The notes under the pieces are model-generated. The model was not told the origin of the DNA and searched no databases. It saw only the letters and a list, made by a program, of their open reading frames with translations. A program made the translations under genes and the position numbers. A DNA stretch of 64,000 nt from Flavobacteriia bacterium (GTDB taxonomy: Bacteria > Bacteroidota > Bacteroidia > Flavobacteriales > Flavobacteriaceae), in the NCBI GenBank assembly GCA_004293165.1, contig RDYL01000003.1, positions 124,001 through 188,000 of the forward strand. Reading direction: 5' to 3'. Below are positions 16,826-25,763 of the stretch, piece after piece. Each line of letters starts with the position of its first letter. The stretch's first letter is position 1.

Positions 16826-18361
16826 ATGTTAGTAAAAGTATTCGGTAGCGCCGTTTTTGGCGTTGAAGCCACCACCATTACGGTTGAAGTAAATATTGAT
16901 AAAGGAATAGGCTACCACTTGGTAGGTCTTCCAGATTCCGCTATAAAAGAGAGTAGTTATCGTATAGCTGCTGCACTAAAAAACAACGGGTATCAATTGC
17001 CCGGAAAGAAAATCACCATCAACATGGCTCCGGCCGATTTACGAAAAGAAGGTTCAGCCTATGACCTTACTTTGGCTATTGGTATTTTAGCCGCTTCTTC
17101 CCAAATTAAATCAGAAGATATTCACAACTATGTAATTATGGGTGAACTATCACTCGATGGTGGTTTACAACCCATAAAAGGAGCTTTGTCAATTGCCATT
17201 AAAGCCAAAGAAGAAGGTTTTAAAGGGTTAATTTTGCCTTTTCAAAATGTAAAAGAAGCTGCAATTGTTGACGGACTCGATGTATATGGAGTAGAAAATG
17301 TGTTGCAAGTCATTAATTTTTTCGAAGGAAAATCAGATTTGATTCCCACTACTATTGACACCAAAGAAGAATTTAATAAAACCTTAGATTTCCCAGAACA
17401 CGATTTTTCCGATGTTAAAGGTCAGGAAGGAATTAAACGCTGTATGGAAATTGCTGCTGCTGGCGGACATAATATCATTTTAATTGGTCCTCCAGGTTCA
17501 GGAAAAACAATGTTAGCCAAACGTTTGCCTAGTATTTTGCCACCAATGACGATGCGTGAAGCTTTAGAAACCACCAAAATTCATTCCGTAGCTGGAAAGA
17601 CGAAAGATGTTGGTTTAATGGCGCAACGCCCTTTTAGAAGTCCGCATCATACGGCATCGAGCGTAAGCTTAGTTGGTGGCGGAAGTTATCCACAACCAGG
17701 TGAAATTTCATTAGCACACAATGGTGTTTTATTTTTAGATGAATTACCCGAATTTAAACGTGAAGTTTTAGAAGTCATGCGTCAGCCCTTAGAAGATAGG
17801 GAAGTCACGATTTCTAGAGCGAAATTTACGATTACTTATCCATCATCATTTATGTTAGTGGCAAGTATGAATCCGAGTCCGGGCGGTTATTTTAATGACC
17901 CCAATGCACCTGTAACTTCATCACCAATGGAAATGCAAAGGTATTTAAGTAAAATTTCAGGACCTTTATTGGATCGAATTGATATCCATATTGAAGTAAC
18001 GCCCGTTCCGTTTGAAAAATTAACCGAAACTCGAAAAGCAGAAAATAGTACTGAAATTAGAAAAAGAGTTACCAAAGCAAGAGAAATACAATCACACCGA
18101 TTTGAAAACTATGAATACATTCATTACAATGCGCAAATGAGTAGCAAACTAATACGCGAATTTTGTATTTTGGATGAGGTTTCCTTACAATTGCTAAAAA
18201 CAGCTATGGAACGATTGAATTTGTCTGCAAGAGCGTATGATAGAATTTTAAAAGTTGCAAGAACTATAGCCGATTTAGAAGCTTCAGAGGCAATTCAATC
18301 GCATCATATTGCGGAAGCGATTCAATACAGAAGTTTGGATAGGGAAGGATGGTTAGGATAA
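16826..18361 (+). CDS. comM: YifB/ComM-family Mg-chelatase-like AAA+ ATPase
   Basis: A 511-residue AAA+ protein. The N-terminal ~180 residues form a Lon-protease-like domain. The ATPase has Walker [10 protein letters not shown] (near 221) and Walker [11 protein letters not shown], plus the [16 protein letters not shown] stretch. A C-terminal Mg-chelatase domain ends in [20 protein letters not shown]. Characterised ComM is a hexameric helicase aiding branch migration of incoming DNA during natural transformation. Length is normal. Monocistronic; the convergent SET gene ends 3 bp later. Confidence 0.93.
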   Translation: MLVKVFGSAVFGVEATTITVEVNIDKGIGYHLVGLPDSAIKESSYRIAAALKNNGYQLPGKKITINMAPADLRKEGSAYDLTLAIGILAASSQIKSEDIHNYVIMGELSLDGGLQPIKGALSIAIKAKEEGFKGLILPFQNVKEAAIVDGLDVYGVENVLQVINFFEGKSDLIPTTIDTKEEFNKTLDFPEHDFSDVKGQEGIKRCMEIAAAGGHNIILIGPPGSGKTMLAKRLPSILPPMTMREALETTKIHSVAGKTKDVGLMAQRPFRSPHHTASSVSLVGGGSYPQPGEISLAHNGVLFLDELPEFKREVLEVMRQPLEDREVTISRAKFTITYPSSFMLVASMNPSPGGYFNDPNAPVTSSPMEMQRYLSKISGPLLDRIDIHIEVTPVPFEKLTETRKAENSTEIRKRVTKAREIQSHRFENYEYIHYNAQMSSKLIREFCILDEVSLQLLKTAMERLNLSARAYDRILKVARTIADLEASEAIQSHHIAEAIQYRSLDREGWLG

Positions 18362-18364
18362 ATT

Positions 18365-18742
18365 TTAACCATGTTTTTTCCAATATTTTGCACCATAGCT
18401 ACAAAAAATTTCATTACCTGATTTAATTTTTTTTGTAGCTATGAGGCAAACATTATCTTCATCATCTAAAGTTATTTTGGAATTGTTTTTGAATTCTAAT
18501 TTTGAAAAAGCTTCAGCATCATTTGCATATTTAGCGAAACATTCAGAATGCATAGCATCTAAAATGCTTCCATCTAACATGTTCATAAAATATTTGTCGT
18601 TTCCTAATTGTGCTCTTTTTTCAGCTTCAATTTCCGTTAGAATTTCACCTTTAAAAAAGGAAATTATTTCATCTTTGTATATATCAATAGCAGAAAACAA
18701 ACCTTTTCCAGCATTTGTTATTTGAGAATCTTGAATGTACAA
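18365..18742 (-). CDS. SET-domain protein-lysine methyltransferase-like, start uncertain
   Basis: A 125-residue protein that is almost entirely a SET domain: NAGKGLFSA near the start, a YFMNMLDG core and CSYGAKYW near the end, the last containing the usual catalytic-tyrosine region. The only start in this frame is a TTG at 18742. The frame stays open back to a stop at 18812-18814, encoding a plausible family-like stretch (HLKKLPNS...ESDYL) with no ATG, so the protein may start upstream at a rare codon or be N-terminally damaged. Bacterial SET proteins methylate ribosomal or chromatin-like proteins; the substrate here is unknown. Confidence 0.72.
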   Translation of the reverse strand: MYIQDSQITNAGKGLFSAIDIYKDEIISFFKGEILTEIEAEKRAQLGNDKYFMNMLDGSILDAMHSECFAKYANDAEAFSKLEFKNNSKITLDDEDNVCLIATKKIKSGNEIFCSYGAKYWKKHG

Positions 18743-18917
18743 ATAATCAGACTCAAGTGCTTCAATTGAATTCGGTAATTTTTTCAGATGGAAATTGTTA
18801 GAGTTAAATATTTAAATGAATTACCTAAAATTAGTATTCGATTTTTTTGTGTAAAATGGTCTAATAGTTGAAATTACAAATCAAATTCTACATTTTGTAA
18901 ACAGATTTTAAAAATGT

Positions 18918-20270
18918 TTAAAATCCGAAACGAACCCCTAAATAGAAATCGGCTTGTTTCCCATCACTTGCTAATGCAGAAAAAGCACTGTTTGATCCAA
19001 TGAAAAAACCAGCTAATCTAAATCCTATACCACTTGTAAATCCTGAAATTTCATTAGCAGCAAGAGGTGCGTAGGCTTCAAACCAACCTGATAAAAATCT
19101 AGGAATTAAGGAATATGAGTTTTGAGTTGTTGTTACATCACTTTCAGTATCATCTGAAATTTTTTGATTAATTGTTCCTGTAACAAACCATTTTTTGTGA
19201 AGACGTAAATCTGCATATGCATTAATTACGGTAGGTAACTTAATTTTTACATCAGCACTGCTAGAAGTTGTTTGTAAAATACCAGCATTAGCAGGATCAT
19301 TTAATATGGCTTCAATTTCTTCAATACTTTGTACGTTTTCAAACTGATTTATGTCTAAACTTTCAATTCCATCTATATTCAAGGAATAATTTTTACTTAA
19401 ATTATTGTCAGATTTAAACGTCATGCCTCCTAAGTTTTTTATAGAAAGTCCAGTATTTAATTTATAACTGTTAGCATCATTTTCATCCTTTAATCTATAG
19501 TTAAATCCTAAGTCAAAGGCATATCCATTGATTCCTTGTGAGAAAAATTCATTATAATTACCTTGGTCAGAGAAGTCATTTGCTAAAACTCCAGCATAAG
19601 AGATGTTAATGTTTGCACTTGCATTAATTAAAGAAATATCACCAAAATTATTTACCAAAGTTCCGTTTAAATTAGAAGCAGAAAAGTTAGCATACGCACC
19701 TGGAAATAATAATCTTATATTAGTACCAACGTTGATTTTATGTTTAGGAGAATCCATAAGATTTCTTGCAATATTAAAACTTAACTCACCCCAAGTAGTA
19801 GCATTTAAACGTTGATTTTCGTTTGAAGATAGATTTGTTTGTGTAAACAAATTGCTTAAACCACCATTGCTAATTGCTTCTCCCAATTCATTATCAACAT
19901 TTACTGCATTTGCTTTTAAATAAGCAGAAGAATTTAAACCAAAACCCCATTTTCCTTTTTTGAAGGCAAAGGAAGGACCAAAAAATTGTGTATCTAGTCG
20001 TAAGTTTACGGGGTCGCTACCTTCAAATAATTTATCTTCAATATTATCGTCACTAGTTAAGTCGCTTATTGATAACTTATTATTAGCCATTGCCACAGAG
20101 AAGTTAAAAACATTTACTTCATATTTTGTAGTCATATTTGCTAATTCCGCAGGATTATTTGCTGCACTTAATAGTCCACCTCTTTTTGAAGTAGAAATCC
20201 CACTAAAATGTTCTTGAGAAAAAACCGACATTGAAGCAATTAACGAAAATGATAGAATAATTTTTTTCAT
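18918..20270 (-). CDS. Outer-membrane beta-barrel protein (DUF5723-like)
   Basis: A 450-residue protein; start set at the ATG 20270 (MKKIILSFSLIASMSVFSQ), a clear signal peptide, nine codons inside a longer frame. The mature part has many alternating hydrophobic strands, the KWGFGLNSSAYLKANA stretch and a C-terminal YLGVRFGF ending in Phe, the outer-membrane assembly signal. The start EHFSGISTSKRGGLLSAANNPAELA is characteristic of DUF5723. It may carry a surface or transport role; no ligand is visible. It follows the pseudouridine-synthase gene by 11 bp and may be co-transcribed. Confidence 0.82.
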   Translation of the reverse strand: MKKIILSFSLIASMSVFSQEHFSGISTSKRGGLLSAANNPAELANMTTKYEVNVFNFSVAMANNKLSISDLTSDDNIEDKLFEGSDPVNLRLDTQFFGPSFAFKKGKWGFGLNSSAYLKANAVNVDNELGEAISNGGLSNLFTQTNLSSNENQRLNATTWGELSFNIARNLMDSPKHKINVGTNIRLLFPGAYANFSASNLNGTLVNNFGDISLINASANINISYAGVLANDFSDQGNYNEFFSQGINGYAFDLGFNYRLKDENDANSYKLNTGLSIKNLGGMTFKSDNNLSKNYSLNIDGIESLDINQFENVQSIEEIEAILNDPANAGILQTTSSSADVKIKLPTVINAYADLRLHKKWFVTGTINQKISDDTESDVTTTQNSYSLIPRFLSGWFEAYAPLAANEISGFTSGIGFRLAGFFIGSNSAFSALASDGKQADFYLGVRFGF

Positions 20271-20281
20271 GGTATGTAAAT

Positions 20282-20977
20282 TTAAAGTGAGTTCCAAATA
20301 CTATCGTTAGGGGTTGATGCATTAAATATAATAATTTCTTTTGAAACTGGATGTGTTAAAACTAATTTTTTAGCATGAAGATGAATTCCTCCATCGGGAT
20401 TACTTCTATCGAAGCCATATTTTAAATCGCCTTTTATTGGGCAACCTATGGCTTGTAATTGCGCTCTGATTTGATGATGTCTACCCGTGTGTAAATCAAT
20501 TTCTAACACAAAATAATGGTCTAATTTTTTTATGATTTGATAGCTTAAACTAGCTTTTTTACTCTCGGGAACTTCTTTTAAATGGGCTTTTGAGGTATTG
20601 TTTTTAGTATTACGCTTTAAAAAATGTACTAAAGTATCCTTTTCTTTAGGAGGCATTTTTTTAACAACTGCCAAATATGTTTTTTGAGTTTCTCTATTTT
20701 TAAAAGTTTCATTCAAACGTGTTAAGGCTTTAGAAGTTTTAGCAAAAACCACAATTCCGGTAGTTGGTCTATCTAAACGATGGACAACACCTAGAAAAAC
20801 ATCTCCTGGTTTGTTGTATTTTTCTTTGATGTATTCTTTAACAACTTCTGAAAGTGGTTTATCCCCCGTTTTATCACCTTGAACAATATCGCCAACACGT
20901 TTATTGACAACTATGATGTGGTTGTCTTCGTGAATAATTTGTAGGTTGTTTTTAGTGGAAATTTCTTTCGTAGACAC
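20282..20977 (-). CDS. RluA-family pseudouridine synthase
   Basis: A 231-residue enzyme converting uridine to pseudouridine in rRNA or tRNA. The catalytic aspartate is in VVHRLDRPTTGIVVFAKT (HRLDRxTSG motif) and the HTGRHHQIRAQL block follows. There is no N-terminal S4 domain, as in RluA/TruC-type members. The target base is not predictable. The leftward pair panB - this gene is only 2 bp apart, indicating one operon. Confidence 0.93.
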   Translation of the reverse strand: MSTKEISTKNNLQIIHEDNHIIVVNKRVGDIVQGDKTGDKPLSEVVKEYIKEKYNKPGDVFLGVVHRLDRPTTGIVVFAKTSKALTRLNETFKNRETQKTYLAVVKKMPPKEKDTLVHFLKRNTKNNTSKAHLKEVPESKKASLSYQIIKKLDHYFVLEIDLHTGRHHQIRAQLQAIGCPIKGDLKYGFDRSNPDGGIHLHAKKLVLTHPVSKEIIIFNASTPNDSIWNSL

Positions 20978-20979
20978 AA

Positions 20980-21798
20980 TTAATATTGTTCGTTTGAATT
21001 GGGAAAATCTTCTGATTTTACATCGGTTACATATTGACCAATTGCTTTTGTCATTTGATTATATAAGTCTAAATATCTACGTAGAAATCTTGGACTAAAT
21101 TCATTGTTCATCCCTAACATATCGTGAATAACTAATACTTGTCCGTCAACACCGTTGCCTGCACCAATACCTATTACAGGAATTGAAATGCTTTTTGCTA
21201 CTTGTTCTGCTAATGCAGCTGGAATTTTTTCTAAAACAAGAGCAAAACAACCTAGTTTTTCTAGCATTTTAGCGTCTTCTAATAATTTTTCAGCTTCTGC
21301 ATCTTCCTTGGCTCTAACGGTGTAAGTGCCAAATTTATATATAGACTGTGGTGTTAGGCCTAAATGCCCCATAACTGGAATTCCAGCATTTAATATTTTT
21401 TTAATCGAATCTTTAATTTCACTGCCTCCTTCTAATTTAACAGCATGTCCACCACTTTCTTTCATAATTCGGATAGCAGAGCGTAAGGCTTCTTTAGAAT
21501 CTGATTGGTAGCTTCCGAAGGGTAAATCAACTACAACCAAAGCTCTTTCACTAGCTCTAACTACACTAGAGGCGTGATAGATCATTTGATCAAGTGTAAT
21601 TGGAAGCGTAGTTTCATGTCCGGCCATTACATTACTCGCAGAATCACCAACTAAAATTACGTCAACTCCAGCAGAATCTACAATTTTTGCCATTGTAAAA
21701 TCGTAAGCAGTTAACATGGAGATTTTTTCTCCATTTTCTTTCATTTCAATTAATGTTTTTGTCGTAATTCTCTTGTAATCTTTCTTCGCTACTGACAT
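20980..21798 (-). CDS. panB: 3-methyl-2-oxobutanoate hydroxymethyltransferase
   Basis: A 272-residue TIM-barrel enzyme that makes ketopantoate from 2-oxoisovalerate and methylene-THF, the first step of pantothenate/CoA synthesis. The [16 protein letters not shown] start, [15 protein letters not shown] with Mg-binding Asp, and [16 protein letters not shown] are family hallmarks. Length normal. First gene of an operon with the pseudouridine synthase. Other pan genes are not in the window. Confidence 0.97.
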   Translation of the reverse strand: MSVAKKDYKRITTKTLIEMKENGEKISMLTAYDFTMAKIVDSAGVDVILVGDSASNVMAGHETTLPITLDQMIYHASSVVRASERALVVVDLPFGSYQSDSKEALRSAIRIMKESGGHAVKLEGGSEIKDSIKKILNAGIPVMGHLGLTPQSIYKFGTYTVRAKEDAEAEKLLEDAKMLEKLGCFALVLEKIPAALAEQVAKSISIPVIGIGAGNGVDGQVLVIHDMLGMNNEFSPRFLRRYLDLYNQMTKAIGQYVTDVKSEDFPNSNEQY

Positions 21799-21923
21799 TA
21801 TTTTTAATTTTAAAAAAACAAAGGTACTAAATGTTATTTGCTTTTTAGTTTAAAAAAAATAATTATCAAATATTAAATTAAAGTTAAATTAATGTTTTAT
21901 TTTTGTGTTTTAAATACAAAAAA

Positions 21924-23210
21924 ATGATATCTATCTTACTTTTAGTAGCAATTTTAGGCTATTTGTCTGTTATTCTTGAATCTCCTATAAAAATTAACAA
22001 AACGATTACTGCTTTACTTACTGGAACAATATGTTGGGTGGTTATTGCCTCATTTAGCCATGATGATCAACATTTAGTTACCGAAAGATTAATGGAGTAT
22101 TTTGGAGAAATTTCAGGCTTGTTAATTTTTTTAATGGGTGCTATGACTATTGTTGAGTTAATAGATATTCACAAAGGTTTTACGGTTATTACAAGAAGAA
22201 TTAGAACTACATCAGTTTTAAGATTATTATGGATAGTTGCATTTATCACATTCTTTCTTTCAGCCTTATTAGATAACTTAGCTACTGCAATTATTATGGT
22301 GACGCTTCTAAGAAAGTTAATGCCTAAAAGCGAAATTAGAATGTTATTAACAGGTATTGTTGTAATTGCAGCCAATGCAGGAGGTGCTTTTAGTCCTATT
22401 GGAGACGTTACGACAACTTTATTATGGATTGGTGGTCAGGTTAGCTCTTTTGGAATTGTAAAAGCGTTGATTTTACCTTCAATTATGGTTTTGTTAGTTC
22501 CAGTGATTATAGCAAGTTTTAGAATGAAAGGTTTTGCTGTTCTTCGTGCTCAAGTTTCTATGGCTCAAGTGCGACAGGAAGAAAAAATGAGAGGAAGTGT
22601 GAGTGTGTTTATTGCTGGTGTGGTAGGTTTGGTTATGGTACCTGTTATCAAAACATTAACTGGTTTGCCTCCCTTTATAGGAGTTTTAATTTCGCTATCA
22701 ATGGTCTCATTGGTTTCTATTATGTATCATAGAAATAAAACACAAGAAGAAAAAGATAAATTTTCGGTTGCTTATGCTTTAACCAAAGTAGATGTAAGTT
22801 CTATACTATATTTTATGGGTATTTTATTAATGGTATTTGCTTTGCAAGAAGTAGGTGTTTTGAAAGAAATGGCTACCTTTTTAATTACGAATTTACCAAA
22901 TACAAATTCGATGGTTATAGCTATTGGTGCCTTATCATCAATTGTGGATAATGGAAGTTTAGTTGCTGCTACTCAAGGAATGTTCTCACTTGCAGATTAC
23001 CCAATGGATCATTCTTTATGGGAGTTTATTGCTTTATGTGCTGGAACGGGTGGTAGTATGTTGGTTATTGGTTCTGCTGCTGGGATTGCGGTTATGGAAA
23101 AAGAAAAAATCACTTTTATGTGGTATTTAAAAAAGATAACTCCTTTAGCTGTAGTAGGTTATATTGCTGGAATTGTAACTTATTTGGTTCAAGTGCTACT
23201 AATGCATTAA
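21924..23210 (+). CDS. nhaD: Na+/H+ antiporter, NhaD type
   Basis: A 428-residue inner-membrane protein with about 11-12 segments. The start is the ATG at 21924; a TTG 21 bases upstream is possible but adds non-conserved residues. Family stretches include LLDNLATAIIMVTLL, ANAGGAFSPIGDVTTTLLW and GSLVAATQGMF with GGSMLVIGSAAGIAVM. Predicted to extrude Na+ (or Li+) in exchange for H+. With NhaC at 2685 the cell has two unrelated antiporters in 20 kb. The NTF2-like gene follows 9 bp later. Confidence 0.92.
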   Translation: MISILLLVAILGYLSVILESPIKINKTITALLTGTICWVVIASFSHDDQHLVTERLMEYFGEISGLLIFLMGAMTIVELIDIHKGFTVITRRIRTTSVLRLLWIVAFITFFLSALLDNLATAIIMVTLLRKLMPKSEIRMLLTGIVVIAANAGGAFSPIGDVTTTLLWIGGQVSSFGIVKALILPSIMVLLVPVIIASFRMKGFAVLRAQVSMAQVRQEEKMRGSVSVFIAGVVGLVMVPVIKTLTGLPPFIGVLISLSMVSLVSIMYHRNKTQEEKDKFSVAYALTKVDVSSILYFMGILLMVFALQEVGVLKEMATFLITNLPNTNSMVIAIGALSSIVDNGSLVAATQGMFSLADYPMDHSLWEFIALCAGTGGSMLVIGSAAGIAVMEKEKITFMWYLKKITPLAVVGYIAGIVTYLVQVLLMH

Positions 23211-23219
23211 ACTAAATTT

Positions 23220-23660
23220 ATGAGAGCTAAACTTTTTATTCTTTTTATTCTTCTATCAAATTCGATATTAGCACAAGAAAATTCTCCTAAAAAGGTAATT
23301 GATGATTTTTTTACTGCTTTTCATGCCAAAGATACTACTGCTTTAAAGCAATTGTGTCATGAAGATATCGTAATGAAAACAATTGCTAATACTAAAGAAG
23401 GAAATAAATTGGTTGAAGCACCGTTTCAAGATTTCTTAAAATCGATAGCTACAATTCCGTCTAATATGAAGTTTTTTGAAAAATTAACCGATTACAAAGT
23501 AGAAATAGATGCTAATTTGGCACATGTTTGGACGCCTTATGAGTTTTATGTGAACGATACTTTAAGTCATGTAGGAGCCAACGCATTTACGCTTTTTAAT
23601 GATAACGGGAAGTGGCAAATTATCCATTTGATTGATACTAGAAGGAAGAAATCTTTATAA
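23220..23660 (+). CDS. Exported NTF2-like protein
   Basis: A 146-residue protein with a signal peptide (MRAKLFILFILLSNSILAQ) and an NTF2/SnoaL-like body: the VIDDFFTAFHAKDTTALKQLCHED start, the middle DANLAHVWTPYEFYVNDTLSHVG and a final KWQIIHLIDTRRK strand are typical. The fold is a cone with a ligand pocket; the ligand or enzyme activity is not evident. It is 9 bp after nhaD and likely co-transcribed. The GTG-started kinase operon begins 90 bp later. Confidence 0.8.
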   Translation: MRAKLFILFILLSNSILAQENSPKKVIDDFFTAFHAKDTTALKQLCHEDIVMKTIANTKEGNKLVEAPFQDFLKSIATIPSNMKFFEKLTDYKVEIDANLAHVWTPYEFYVNDTLSHVGANAFTLFNDNGKWQIIHLIDTRRKKSL

Positions 23661-23712
23661 AATCTTTATACTTATTAGTAGTTCTTTTATACACTATTTA
23701 TAAAACCCAACT

Positions 23713-23720
23713 TATCTTTG
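23713..23720 (+). promoter_or_regulatory. -7 promoter element of the potassium operon
   Basis: TATCTTTG matches TAnnTTTG, 30 bases before the GTG start at 23750. Transcription would begin near 23727. Confidence 0.45.
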
Positions 23721-23749
23721 CCAAGTAATTCAATGGTAAAGTTTAAAAC

Positions 23750-24820
23750 GTGTTTAGTAGAACATCAAATCCGAACAATCAATATATTTTTAGCACAGTA
23801 TTAGTAGTGCTAATTTCGCTTGTTTGCTTTGCTTTTAAAGAGATTATTGGTTATAAAGTTATTGCCTTTATTCTTTTGGTTACTGTTTCTTTTGTAGCCA
23901 TGTTTTATAGAATTGTTCCCACATTATTAGCAGCTGTTTTAAGTGCTTTAATTTGGAATTTCTTTTTCATCAAACCTTATTTTACGTTTCATATTGGAAA
24001 TACTGAAGACCAATTTATGTTCTTTATGTATTTTGTAATTGCTTTAATAAATGCGGTTTTGACATTTAAAATTAGACAAATTGAACGAATAGCAAATGAA
24101 AAGGAGTCCAAATTAAAATCTATAAAACTCTACAACACCCTTTTAGATAGTTTATCTCACGAGTTAAAAACGCCTATTGCTGCAATTATTGGTTCAACCG
24201 ATGCGCTTCAAAGTAATGCAATCATGACTGATAATCAGAAGGAAAAATTATTGGAAGAAATTTCAATTGCAACACTACGATTAAACAATCAAGTAGAAAA
24301 TTTACTGAACATGTCACGATTAGAATCGGGTGTTATTGTTGCAAAAATGGATTGGGTAGATGTAAATGAAATTGTATATGAAGTTATTCGATCACTGCAA
24401 ATTAAATCCTATTCACAAAAAATTGAAGTTAATGCCACTGAAATTTTCCCGTTATTCAAATTAGACTATGGATTAATGGAGCATGTAATTTATAATTTAT
24501 TAAATAATGCGATAATTTATACACCGCAAAATAGTAATATAACAATCGATTTATCCCACAATGAAGATACCTTGCAAATTGTAATTTTAGACGAAGGAAA
24601 TGGTTTTCCAGATGATGAAATTGCCTTTGTTTTCGAAAAATTTTACCGACTTAAAAATTCACGACCAGGTGGTTCTGGGTTAGGGTTATCAATTGTAAAA
24701 GGTTTTGTTGAAGCACAGAACGGAACAATAACTTTAGAAAATAGAGTAGAAGGTGGAGCAAAATTTGTAATCCAAATTAAAACTGAAGTTTCAAAATTTA
24801 ATCCGACAGAAAATGAATAA
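23750..24820 (+). CDS. Short KdpD-like sensor histidine kinase
   Basis: A 356-residue kinase. The start is GTG 23750, bounded by an in-frame stop at 23744-23746. Four membrane helices (~12-28, 34-52, 55-75, 88-106) form a DUF4118/KdpD-like module. The phospho-acceptor H137 is in SLSHELKTPIAA. The ATPase has LLNNAIIYTP, DEGNGFPDDE and GGSGLGLSIV. The large N-terminal cytoplasmic KdpD and Usp domains of E. coli KdpD are absent. It overlaps the response regulator gene by 8 bases and lies upstream of kup, so it likely regulates K+ uptake; the signal is unknown. Confidence 0.9.
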   Translation: MFSRTSNPNNQYIFSTVLVVLISLVCFAFKEIIGYKVIAFILLVTVSFVAMFYRIVPTLLAAVLSALIWNFFFIKPYFTFHIGNTEDQFMFFMYFVIALINAVLTFKIRQIERIANEKESKLKSIKLYNTLLDSLSHELKTPIAAIIGSTDALQSNAIMTDNQKEKLLEEISIATLRLNNQVENLLNMSRLESGVIVAKMDWVDVNEIVYEVIRSLQIKSYSQKIEVNATEIFPLFKLDYGLMEHVIYNLLNNAIIYTPQNSNITIDLSHNEDTLQIVILDEGNGFPDDEIAFVFEKFYRLKNSRPGGSGLGLSIVKGFVEAQNGTITLENRVEGGAKFVIQIKTEVSKFNPTENE

Positions 24821-25496
24821 GCGCCAAATTTTAGTTATTGATGATGAAACACAAATCAGAAAACTTTTAGAAATTACTTTAAGTACAAATGATTTTGAGG
24901 TGAAATTAGCAGAAAATGGCTTACAAGGCATTCGTTTTGCCGCCACTTTTCAACCTGATTTGATTATGCTTGACTTGGGTTTACCCGATGTTGACGGACA
25001 AAAAGTGTTGCAACAATTGCGCGAATGGTATTTGAATCCAATTATGATTTTATCGGTTAAAAGTGAGGAATCAGAAATTGTAAAAGCATTAGATAATGGA
25101 GCAAATGATTATTTAATTAAACCATTTAGAACACAGGAATTATTAGCAAGAGTGCGTTCTCATATGAGAAATCACATCAAAGAAGCCACTGAACCAGTGA
25201 TTAGTTCAACTAATTTTTCGATTGATTTAATTGCCCGAATTGTAAAAGTAAATGACGAAGAAGTCAAATTAACTCAAACAGAGTTTAATTTATTAGCCAT
25301 TTTGGCAAAAAACGAAGGAAAAGTATTAACACATCAATACTTATTAAAAGAAATTTGGGGAAAAAGTTATAGTGATCAAACACAATATCTACGAGTATTT
25401 GTAGCACAATTAAGAAAAAAAATTGAGAAAGATGCCAATCATCCGGAAATGATTCTCACCGAAAGCGGAATTGGTTATCGATTTATTCTGACATAA
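24813..25496 (+). CDS. KdpE-like OmpR/PhoB-family response regulator
   Basis: A 227-residue regulator. The receiver domain (1-120) has the acidic pair D10/D11, phospho-acceptor D54 (MLDLGLPDVDG) and K103 (LIKPF). The C-terminal winged helix (~130-225) has the TQTEFNLLAIL start and the QYLRVFVAQLRKKIE recognition stretch typical of KdpE. Start overlaps the kinase gene by 8 bases, so the pair is co-translated. The likely targets are its own operon and potassium transport genes. Confidence 0.93.
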   Translation: MNKRQILVIDDETQIRKLLEITLSTNDFEVKLAENGLQGIRFAATFQPDLIMLDLGLPDVDGQKVLQQLREWYLNPIMILSVKSEESEIVKALDNGANDYLIKPFRTQELLARVRSHMRNHIKEATEPVISSTNFSIDLIARIVKVNDEEVKLTQTEFNLLAILAKNEGKVLTHQYLLKEIWGKSYSDQTQYLRVFVAQLRKKIEKDANHPEMILTESGIGYRFILT

Positions 25497-25508
25497 AAAT
25501 CATTACAT

Positions 25509-25763
25509 ATGGAAAATTCAGACAGCAACACAGCTAATGTGCCAAGCAACAGTGATAGTTTGTCTTTAAATAAAGCAATTCACCCCTCGCAAGCTAATTC
25601 AAATTCAGATTGTTGGCTTCGAGAATTTATCAAAATTAATCAATGTCCACAACGGGATGATGATTTGGAAAATCAATTAAACGATTTGAGTTTAGTAGCT
25701 GAAAAATTAGGAATGTATTATGCATCACACTTTATTAAAAATATAAATAAGTCAAAAAAATGA
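25509..25763 (+). CDS. 84-residue protein of unknown function in the K+ operon
   Basis: A small protein with a Ser/Asn-rich N-terminal half, a WLREFIKINQCPQRDDDLE centre and a C-terminal helix ending in HFIKNINKSKK. No signal or membrane segment. It is 12 bp after the response regulator and its stop overlaps the kup start (25760-25763), so it is translationally coupled to Kup. I do not recognise the family; an accessory role in Kup activity or in the two-component system is only a guess. Confidence 0.75.
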   Translation: MENSDSNTANVPSNSDSLSLNKAIHPSQANSNSDCWLREFIKINQCPQRDDDLENQLNDLSLVAEKLGMYYASHFIKNINKSKK

